The notes beneath the pieces were generated by a model. The model made no database searches. It saw nothing but the letters and a program-made list of their open reading frames with translations, and had not been told where the DNA came from. Below, in pieces: positions 28,814 through 37,314 of a DNA stretch of 64,000 nucleotides. Position 1 is the first letter of the stretch; every line of letters begins with the position of its first letter. This DNA is from Parietichytrium sp. I65-24A (lineage: Eukaryota > Sar > Bigyra > Thraustochytrida > Thraustochytriidae): contig BLSF01000002.1 in the NCBI GenBank assembly GCA_012862575.1, forward strand, positions 496,001 through 560,000, read 5' to 3'. A program made the position numbers and the translations under genes.

Positions 28814-30175
28814 CTATTTTTCCTTACTGTCCAAGCGTTCGTAAGTGAACGATTTAGTATCAAACTGGGCGCACACGATGAGCGCCGTCAAATAAAAGCA
28901 CCCACTCAGGAATCCGCCAGCGTAAAGTGTCCCAAACGCGTCTGTTGGTACCGCAGACAGCAGAAAAGGACCGATGACACCACTCACCCGCTGAATGCTG
29001 TCTTGAACGCCAATCATCGAGCCAGTCAAGTCGACAGCCCTTCCGGCCTTGGATATCAAGCCTGTGAGAACAAAATTCATGCAAGAGGTTCCCACGGATA
29101 TGAAAGCATGTACAAGGAAGAGCGCATTCACAGAGTATATGGCCGAGGCTACAAACCTAGCGACGCACGTAATCGCGATTCCGAACATGAGGAGCTGCTT
29201 GTCATCTTCCACGTACCTTCCCAAGGCAGGAACGACACTAAACATAGAAAGCGAATACGTAATTCCAAAGTAGCTCACAAGCAACGCGTATGTGGACGAG
29301 TCCATCCCGAACCTCGAACGGGAGACTGAGCTAATAGATGTTATATACATAGACTGCGCAAAGCAGCCGAGAAAGTGAACAACGAAGACTGGCGCTACCC
29401 GAGGGTCAAGGCATTTGCTGATCACTTCGGAGACGGGAATCGAGCGCACCTTGCTCACGTCGCTCTCGCTTGTATTGTCAGCCGGCAAAGCATGCGAAGG
29501 AATAAAGAGGGTCACAACAATCAAGTCTGCTGCGCTTATTAAGAGCCCGAAAACAAAGAGCTCAAAATGACCACCTTGGCGCAACAGGAAGCTTGCAAGA
29601 GCTGGCCCAGCGGCGAAGCCCAAGCCAAATGTGCCTCCCAGCCTTCCGAGCCAAACCTTCTTTTCTTGCGGATCCGCCGCAATATCAGTGACTAGCGCGC
29701 ACGAGATTGCGAACGTTCTGTCCAGCTTCCTGGCAACGAACGCAGAGCACAAGAGCACCGCTCGCAGCATGCCGTGCTCCATGCTCGACCCAGCCAACAT
29801 GGCCATCGAGCAGGCCACCGAGACGACCTGCGACAGAACCAAAACCGGCTTGCGCCCATATTCGTCGCTTAGCCAGCCAACAAGCGAGCCTGCTATTGCA
29901 GCGGCAAAATTGCTAAAGCCTTGGAGCCACAGCCAGTGCGTATCCGACACATCTCCGCCGACCACCTGAGGATATAGTGGCAGTGCGAGCGAGTACACCA
30001 GCACCCCACTTGCCGCTACGCCCAGGACCACCTTTGCCGTCGAGCCTGCATCTCTCACGGTGCAAATAGCGCCTGACGCGTTTTCCAATCGAACCGCGGG
30101 CCCAGGCGCGCCTGTGGCGTTTTCCATTCGAACCGCAGGCTCTGGCGCGCTCTGCCCGGGCTGTCGCCTCTTCAT
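28814..30175 (-). CDS. Major facilitator superfamily transporter
   Basis: The 453-aa protein has about twelve hydrophobic helices and the MFS motif A between helices 2 and 3: GWLSDEYGRKPVLVLSQ (D-x-x-x-R-K). In the family this loop gates proton-coupled transport. Motif-rich segments include LGGTFGLGFAAGPALASFLL (motif C-like, GP) and VSGVIGPFLL in the C-half. This GFGLG-GP pattern is typical of drug/proton antiporter-type and TetA-like MFS proteins, but the substrate cannot be deduced. The N-terminal cytosolic tail holds a duplicated 14-residue unit, (G/E)PAVR(M/L)ENA(T/S)GA, encoded by a 42-bp direct repeat (about 30066-30150). Start: ATG of MKRRQPGQSA. It converges with the sphingomyelinase gene. 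Confidence 0.85.
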   Translation of the reverse strand: MKRRQPGQSAPEPAVRMENATGAPGPAVRLENASGAICTVRDAGSTAKVVLGVAASGVLVYSLALPLYPQVVGGDVSDTHWLWLQGFSNFAAAIAGSLVGWLSDEYGRKPVLVLSQVVSVACSMAMLAGSSMEHGMLRAVLLCSAFVARKLDRTFAISCALVTDIAADPQEKKVWLGRLGGTFGLGFAAGPALASFLLRQGGHFELFVFGLLISAADLIVVTLFIPSHALPADNTSESDVSKVRSIPVSEVISKCLDPRVAPVFVVHFLGCFAQSMYITSISSVSRSRFGMDSSTYALLVSYFGITYSLSMFSVVPALGRYVEDDKQLLMFGIAITCVARFVASAIYSVNALFLVHAFISVGTSCMNFVLTGLISKAGRAVDLTGSMIGVQDSIQRVSGVIGPFLLSAVPTDAFGTLYAGGFLSGCFYLTALIVCAQFDTKSFTYERLDSKEK

Positions 30176-30803
30176 CACTACTTGCCCGAGACAGACACAC
30201 ACGCGGACTCTGCGGTCCTCAGCATTCTATGGAATAGCCCTCAAATATCTTCAAATACATCATTTCATACTTCCTTCACATTGTTCTAAAATATAATTGA
30301 CTCCTAAGCTGTGTGCTCCAAGCACTTGCTTTCGTGCTCGCAGAGTGTCCTCGCGCACTGGCCATCAATGTATTATCATTCCTCGCCCGATCCTTTTGAT
30401 TCTGACCTTGAAATGAATTGTATGTGCTTGCGACTCTTGCGACAATGGAAAGTTTCTAAAGTTTCCGATTTTCCGTCGGAACGCGTTTCCAACCAAACAC
30501 AGCCAAACCGAAGATCAGATTCAAGACGATGAGTGTCTCGTAGCGCCTCGAGCGCGTTGAGCACGCATCTTCGAGCGTAGGTATTCCAAGCCCTGCCTGG
30601 ACACGTAATCGCTTGATTGATTGACAGTGAGCAACTGGGTCTCTTTTTTCGGCAAACGAGAAAAAGCGAATCCGCCCTGGAATTCTCCCGGATACTCTTT
30701 CGCTTATCATCTTTCGCAACGTCACGCGACGAGTTGGAATAAGCTCCGTGCAAAACAAACTCTGCTACTAAAAACCTACGAGCACGAAAACGTGCGACGG
30801 TAC

Positions 30804-30816
30804 TGACTGTGAGTAC
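30804..30816 (+). promoter_or_regulatory. TGACTGTGAGTA recurrent intergenic motif, copy 3
   Basis: Exact 12-mer, preceded by TAC and followed by C, so the full context TACTGACTGTGAGTAC is nearly self-complementary at its ends. About 630 bp upstream of the MFS ATG, on the strand opposite to that gene. Confidence 0.45.
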
Positions 30817-31090
30817 TTGGCTTTCCCCTTTCCTCGAACCAAGTACGTTCCTGCACACCGTCATTTCGCTAAAACAACTAACAATTTGAAAACCAAAGAC
30901 CAAAACCAAACTTGAAAACCAAAAAAAAAACGGCTTCCTCCGTGACGACGCTCTTGACGAGATCGTGGAACGCTCCAACACTCGCGAGGGTCCCTCCCAT
31001 CAGAAACTGCGACTGCGATTGTTCTATCTAGGCTAGAGCAGGAAGACGCAGTGTCTCAGAGGCTCGTCATGCAGTTCAACAGTCCCAACG

Positions 31091-31124
31091 TCTGAATTCT
31101 GAACAGTCTGAACAGTCTGAACTG
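31091..31124. repeat. 10-bp tandem repeat (GTCTGAAC)n
   Basis: TCTGAATTCTGAACAGTCTG followed by AACAGTCTGAAC: two to three units, combining the GAATTC repeat type with an ACAGTCTGA unit. Confidence 0.75.
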
Positions 31125-31823
31125 CTTCCGAGACCCAGGCTGACTGCGGCAGTAGCTAGCACATGCTGCGCAGCAGTCGGCGTCACGACTGGGCGGCGAA
31201 CGAGGCTGCCAAGAGAGCCAAGAGAGTTACTCAGCTTTCGAGGCGCTGAACGATGGGACGGTCATGGTCAGTCAATCAAAATTGAAAGAACATGTAAAAC
31301 AAAGAACATGTAAAATGACACTATTTTTCGGATCACAATTCACAACCAAAACGTCATTTTCATCAAAAATTTAAATTAAAATAAGGAATCAGTTCTCACA
31401 GTCTCACGGTCAGTTCCAGAAATGACTCATTTTTCCCAACACACATTCGTCAAACATGGTCAAACCAATCAAAAAGAAATCGTTCGATTTCCTTGTTGGT
31501 TCTCTCTGTCTAGGAGAATGTGCTATTCTACCCTACTAGCCACAACTTATCGAATTCATCCCCCTCTTCTCCTTCCTCCTCCCTCCCTTTCTTTGCTGGA
31601 CACGCTCGACTATTAACCGTCATTACTGCCACTCTAAGTAGGTCCTGAGTAGACGTTGGCCCAAGAAGGCCAGAGTCCTACCGGAGCACTAGCAACTTCT
31701 CTCCTCGAGTACATTGAGGAGGACGTAGGATGGCAGTCGATTCTCACTACTACCGTTATCACTGACGAGGCTGTACAGATCAGTGCTACAGGACACTCAG
31801 TCAAGGGAAATGTGTTCTATGGA

Positions 31824-31883
31824 AGTGGTAGGTAAGGGCGTAGCCAGTGGCGAGCAGACGAGCCCGCCCTTACCCGTCCCACT
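31824..31883. ncRNA. 60-nt imperfect hairpin, possible structured RNA or element end
   Basis: Left arm AGTGG-TA-GGTAAGGGCG (31824-31840) pairs with right arm CGCCCTTACC-CGTC-CCACT (31865-31883): 15 base pairs with one small internal loop and a 24-nt apical loop. It could be a structured RNA, a hairpin precursor or the palindromic core of a mobile element. No adjoining protein or box elements are seen. Low confidence in any function. Confidence 0.3.
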
Positions 31884-32646
31884 AGTAAAACTCTCGGCAA
31901 GTCACACAGTGTGTGGGTCGCACTGGAGTAACGCTAATTAGTGTAAACTTTATTGACTTCAAGCCTGCCCCAGAGTGTCTCCTCAAAGCATTTTCTGGTA
32001 CTCATGTCAGTACAGCACTTTGCATTCATTGATTCTGTAAAGCTTCATTGATTCAAGAGCAAATCAAAAACATTCCTCGCAACTCTCACAATCTACTCTT
32101 GATGTTTTCTTGCCCTTCCACAATCCCCTTCATCGATGAACAAACGTTAAAATCAAAACATGAAAACACGCCCATTCATCATAGTTCATCACACCTTATC
32201 ACTTCGCCACACTCGAGTACTCACGTCTCCTACCGTAATCACTGACCGAGCTCGTACAACTCCTTCCTGAGAAAAGGACAACAGAGCACGAAGTGCAGGA
32301 AGAGCGGTGAAAGTGAGTAAGGGACACGCGGGGACACCCAGAACGTGAGGACGAAAGGGGCCCGAGGCAGCGAGCACCGAAGGGAACTTTGGGAGCAGGG
32401 GCTGCGGGTATTGTGTGGGCTTTGGCAAAGTGATTGACGGTTTGTCTATGTAATATTGCGCTTGAAGCAAGGCGTTTTGGAGAGTGTGTGGTTCCAAAAA
32501 GTTCAGAAAACATACGGACGACGTGGTGAACTTGACCGCCGAGGCTGGTGCAGCCGACGTTGGTTGGGTTTCGGCAGGTACTGATCAATTGCTGGGTCAG
32601 GGGGTGGTGACACAGCCGTGGCGGCTAGAAGCGCGTGGAAAGAGCG

Positions 32647-33951
32647 ATGAAACATGGCGCTGAGTACAGGTTTTTTGCGTCACGGGAGGCGCCCATGATG
32701 GTGCTCAAGCTCAAGTCAATGATGAGAGCGGGGCGGTTGCTGCGAGAAAGCGAGTGCCGCAGAATGCAGCTGCTTGTGGAGTATGAGAAACTCTTGCCGA
32801 ATCGAAAGAGGTGCATGGTGGTCTTCATCTCGCACAGGTGGCTCTGCAGCGACTACGGGAGACCGGATGATGACGATGGCACCATGTACAAGCTGATTGT
32901 GTCAGGACTCTCTATGCTGCGAAGGCAGCTGGGATCTAAGCAGAAAATTTACGTGTGGATAGATTACTCCTGCATGCCACAAGACAGCACAATTAAGATG
33001 GGCCTTGGGATAGCATCTCTGCCAGCCTACATGGAGCGTTGTGACGCGCTGCTGACTCCAATCCTCCCCAATGAGTTCTATCCCACCGAAAAGGAGGTGA
33101 GCGTGCGTGCGCTTGGAACTCAGATAATGGAGGCCATCACTGAACCTATGGCGCCGGAACAGCGGGATCAGCTGCGGAGTTACTTGCATCTGCAAGAGAT
33201 TTGTTCACGGAGTTGGATGCGGCTGGAAATGTTCCTCGGGAGTTGTACGCCAGTACCAGCCGCTGGCCACTTTGACGTTTTCAGCGCGGTTCGAAACCAC
33301 CGACATGATCGGCCACATTTCCTGATTCCTCCGTCATTAAGCGTGCTGGACCCATTAATCGTTCTTCCAAGCCTCTCCAGAGCCACAGTGGCAAAGCTTG
33401 ATCCGCTCGGCGGGGATCTCTTTGATTTTAGCGACCGGGATAAATTGGAAGGCGCGATGAGAGCAGTTCAAAGCTTGCTGGAGGAGTCACAAGCGGAGGT
33501 GTATAGAGGCGATTGTGACACGGAAGGAAAACCTCATGGGACGGGAGTCATGATGTATAAATCAGGGGAGCGGTTCGAAGGTGTCTTCGAACATGGCGAG
33601 AAACGTAAAGGTACCCAGCTATACGCTAGCGGCAACCGTTACTCTGGGGAGTGGGCGCACGAGAAACCGCACGGGAAGGGCCGCTTAACTTATGTTGCGG
33701 GAGACTACTATGAGGGAGAATTCAACTGCGGGCATCGATCAGGAATAGGCAAGTATGTCTATGTGCGGTCCCAGGGGACCTACTTTGGGAGATGGAAAGA
33801 CAGTCGCCCTGATCCAAAGTATCGGGAGGCCAGATTTGAGCGCGATGGAAAGGTGTTTAGCACCGAGCAGGAGTTCAAGGAGTACCTTGGCGCGAACCCT
33901 GCCGAACCGGAGTCGGAGGGCTCCAAGGCAGGCTGGTGCTCTGTACAATAA
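32647..33951 (+). CDS. MORN-repeat protein with TIR/HET-like N-terminal domain
   Basis: The 434-aa protein has two parts. The C-terminal part (about 285-385) holds four MORN repeats: YRGDCDTEGKPHGTGVMMY, FEGVFEHGEKRKGTQLYASG, YSGEWAHEKPHGKGRLTYVAGD and YEGEFNCGHRSGIGKYVYV. MORN repeats bind lipids or scaffold membrane-cytoskeleton contacts. The N-terminal part contains MVVFISHRW (about 56-64), then KQKIYVWIDYSCMPQD (about 98-113) and CDALLTPI. The FISHRW / VWIDxxCxPQ pair is a pattern seen in TIR- and HET-like domains of protists and fungi; I see no certain catalytic glutamate of an NADase, so function is open. Start: ATG of MKHGAEYRFF. The last ~40 residues are Glu/Pro-rich. Combined architecture is discussed in findings. 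Confidence 0.8.
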   Translation: MKHGAEYRFFASREAPMMVLKLKSMMRAGRLLRESECRRMQLLVEYEKLLPNRKRCMVVFISHRWLCSDYGRPDDDDGTMYKLIVSGLSMLRRQLGSKQKIYVWIDYSCMPQDSTIKMGLGIASLPAYMERCDALLTPILPNEFYPTEKEVSVRALGTQIMEAITEPMAPEQRDQLRSYLHLQEICSRSWMRLEMFLGSCTPVPAAGHFDVFSAVRNHRHDRPHFLIPPSLSVLDPLIVLPSLSRATVAKLDPLGGDLFDFSDRDKLEGAMRAVQSLLEESQAEVYRGDCDTEGKPHGTGVMMYKSGERFEGVFEHGEKRKGTQLYASGNRYSGEWAHEKPHGKGRLTYVAGDYYEGEFNCGHRSGIGKYVYVRSQGTYFGRWKDSRPDPKYREARFERDGKVFSTEQEFKEYLGANPAEPESEGSKAGWCSVQ

Positions 33952-35557
33952 TAAGCAAGACCAAGGCTTCTCCGTTCGTTTGACTTCAACTTTTAATAAA
34001 ATAGACAGAATATAATTGCAATTGATGTGAAGTTTGTGAAGAGACGTACACATATATTTCCCCTCCAACGATCTCTGCATGGAACTCCTTTCACCACACC
34101 CAATTCATTGTGTCCAAAGTTGCAAAGTTCGCACACCTGCGTTCCGGGGCGTTTCAGCAACGCACCACGACGACTTCGCATCGCCAGATATACACCAAGA
34201 TTAGTTTCTTTGTCGAGGCTTACTCGAAGTTTCGTTGCCTCGACAAAGCTATGAACTTGAAAGCGGACGCTGCAACGGCAACTGCGCAAGCAGCCGGGAT
34301 AACTCGAGTTTCCGCGCAATACAGAAAACCATAAGGACTCATCATAGCTCTGCGAATCAGCCTGCGATGACCAAAAGTGTTTCGCAGCTCAGTAAGAATG
34401 GTAAGGAGATGTAAGGAGCAAAGAAAGACTGTGAATCTTTTTCACAAGTTTGACTGGATCCACGATGAGAATCGGGTCCGCTCCAGGGGCATGTTTTGTA
34501 GTCTCTCTTTACGCGCAACTTGTGGCACAAACTCGCCCTCGTTTTTAAGCTTTCTCCCCGCACCTCTCTGAAGACTCTGAAGGACTACAGCGGACCTAAG
34601 TTGCTCGAATGGGCGGCTGTGAGAGGCTATCAGTGCACTAACTTACCAGTACATGGTCATTAAATGTATGAAATGTTCAAAATGAATGCGAATAAATTTG
34701 ATAATTTGCTCCTTTAAATAAAATCGAATCCGTTTGCTTCGCAGTGGATTGCAGGGGCGCTCAAATTCGAAAGTATCCGACGAATTTCCGTGATCCGATC
34801 CATTCGAGCAGTGAAAAAAACGGTGACCAACTCGTTTGTTGAGATCTCTGGCAGCGTGGAAACGTTCAGATGGTGTTTCGCTTTCCGGGCAAACACGAAG
34901 AAAGGATCTTTCTTTGGATCCTCGCTGCACTTACTTTTCTATTGAAACTTGTTTCAGAAAGTAAAAAACATTCCAAGTTAGGATTCTCAAGTCCATTTTC
35001 CGAGAGAGGAGCTTTTGTCGTTTGCGAAGAATTGCGCACGTCAAGAAAAGCAAACAAATGCTCCACTTACAATGTCCAACTGTGCAACTTCCAATTTTGC
35101 AAGTTGCAAAAAGAAAAGCAGACTTGAGACTCTCCACAAAGAAGAAAGAAGCAAGGCCAGTGCAGTACCGGTACTAGTACCTGCCGCGTGACAAAGCGGT
35201 AGAAAGCGAATCAGCCGATAGAACTATTTAGATGTTGGAGTACCACCGCCTCCGGCACTTAATCTCGAGGTTCCGTGAGGCAAAAACAAAAGTTTTGCTG
35301 TTCGTTTGCGCTTTCCCGGACTTTTGTCGATTTCGTTGTCCACCTCTTCCACCATTCTCCTCGCTGCTCTCCACCTGCCTCCCTCCTCCCTCCCTCCCTC
35401 CCTCCCTTCCATATCCATCCAAACCCTTCCTAGTCTTGCGACTGCGAAACTTGCTTCAAACGGGGCCTTCTTGTGAAAGAAACGAAGAAGTTAGACGTTT
35501 TGTATTGACTGACTGTGAAGATAGAGAGAGAAGCGATCCTCAGAAATAACAGTAAAC

Positions 35558-35592
35558 CAAAATTCAAAATTCAAAATTCAAAAATCAAAATA
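35558..35592. repeat. 8-bp tandem repeat (AAAATTCA)n
   Basis: Three copies of AAAATTCA followed by AAAATCAAAATAATTCA. Confidence 0.8.
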
Positions 35593-36260
35593 ATTCACTC
35601 CTATTATGTCACAGTCAACCCGACAGTCCTGACAACAACAACAAAAAACAAAACAAAACAAGAAAGACAGAAAAGAAAAACAAAATAAGAAAGATTCACT
35701 GCGCGTAGTGAACAAACTCTGGCACTTGCACTGCTACTCAATACCATGACTGCATCCATAGTACCGCCCTTCAAGTTGGTCCAAGTTGCCTCAGCTTCGG
35801 TCTCGCATCCCTCTCTCCAAACACTCACACTATCAAACACTCCAAACACAGAGCATGCTAGACTAAAGCAATCCTTCGTCGGTGTCAGCGTAGTAAACGC
35901 GCGAGAACTGGGATGAACTATGAGCCACTTGTGCTTGTTTAAAGGGCTCGTAGATCCGTCTCTCTATAGATAAATTTTTAAGCAAGACTATGATGAACTG
36001 GTCAGTTGGGCTAGTGCGAGAGAGGTGAGCAGCGAGAGGAGTGTGGGTCGGAGATCCGAGTCCAAGGTGCGCGCAACGGACTGCGAATACAGTGCAGTAC
36101 CAGTAGTTCACCGTATATGCACATGCACAACCTGTCAACCGGAGTCTGCATAATTCCTTGATGCGTGCACGAGGCCTATGAGCGCTCGTGTTAACTTGAG
36201 AGAGGAAGATAGGAGAAGAGAAAGAAACGCGCGGGGTTCGTTGTTAATATTATTTATTGT

Positions 36261-36289
36261 TCAGGATTCAGGATTCAGGATTCAGAATT
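36261..36289. repeat. 7-bp tandem repeat (TCAGGAT)n
   Basis: TCAGGAT repeated three times then TCAGAATT, linking it to the TCAGAATT family. Confidence 0.85.
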
Positions 36290-37314
36290 TCGCAAATACT
36301 GCCGACAGAGATGGCGTTTCGAGGGCGGCGCTTGAACTGCTCTTGTACGACAGAGTGTGTGCGTGCATCCGAGACATCTCAAGTTCTCGCTGATGAAAGT
36401 CGCTGGCGACTGAGAGAGAGAGAGAGAGAAGCCAGCAAAAGCAGTGCAGTGAGTGGATCCCCCTTCCCTTGTGCAACGCGCGAAAGTATTACACGAGAAA
36501 AGGTCATTTTGCGCCACCAACTAAGAAAACAAACAATGAGTGAATGTGAATGAAGGAAGAAAGAAGCACTGATAAAACTTGCATCGAGCAGTGTACAGGA
36601 GAAGGGATGAGAGTGATGAGAGCCGCGTACGGGTTACTGACATTTACTGACCATGAATGGGGGATTAGTGCGAGAGGAAAATTGATCTCTTGCTACTCTT
36701 GCTCCAAAAATGGCCAGCGAAGAGGAGGAGAAAAGCCAATAAGCTTCGGAGGTCCTACCGACGTGTGGTAGTGCGAGAGGTGGCCGTAGTAGCCCCCAAT
36801 GGCAACAATCACTCAGAGTCAGTCCCATGGCAAGATCAAAGCAATCACCGCCAAACCCAAAAAGGCAGACATAGACCCAGAAGCTGCAAGGAAAACGGGA
36901 GGCAGGAAGAGCTGCGCAAGGTGTGGTTTCAAGCTTCGGGCGAAAGCATCGCAAGGCCGCAAGGCGAAGAGGAAGAGATTTAGCCAGGGAAGAGGAAAGA
37001 GCGGTCGGGAACGGAGCGAGCGGAGGAGGCAAAAGCAGCCGACTTCTCTCGAAAGCGTTTTCGTGTGCAACAAGTCTCCTTTCATGTACGCAAGTCGCTG
37101 CATGCTCGCAAGTGTCGAGGGCGCAAAGGAGGGGAGTACATTGGAGTTTGGCTACCGCTGAGAGCTGCCAAAGTCCAAAGTCTGGCGAATTTAACTTGCC
37201 TATTTCTTTTCGGGCATCTTTCTACGTTTTGTTTTTTCTACTTTAGCCTTTGTGCTTTCTCCTTGAAACAAGTTCTACAGAAAGAAAAAAAAGACAGAGA
37301 AAAAAAGGGAGACC

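Larger units (their letters stand above)
30176..32646. other. Divergent intergenic region, 2.5 kb
   Basis: No supportable gene in about 2.5 kb upstream of both the MFS (-) and MORN (+) genes. Contents: exact TGACTGTGAGTA (30804-30815), GTCTGAA repeat (31091-31124), AT-rich stretch around 31280-31390, and a 60-nt imperfect hairpin (31824-31883). The minus-strand frames at 32189-32588 have no recognisable content. Confidence 0.55.
33952..37314. other. Intergenic region, 3.4 kb, no convincing gene
   Basis: No frame here is convincing. The best candidate is an ATG frame at 36799-37161 (120 codons) with CARCG and a Lys/Arg-rich stretch; it lacks recognisable homology and overlaps antisense frames, so it may be leader of the OvoA gene. 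Repeats: AAAATTC-type (35558-35592), GGATTCA-type (36261-36289), (CCCT/CCTC)n near 35385-35410. A TGACTGTGAAGATA variant lies at 35510. Confidence 0.5.

Noticed and set aside
36799-37161. 120-codon ATG frame with a CARCG motif
   Set aside because: No known domain, low-complexity Lys/Arg content, and position consistent with OvoA leader; not enough to call a gene.
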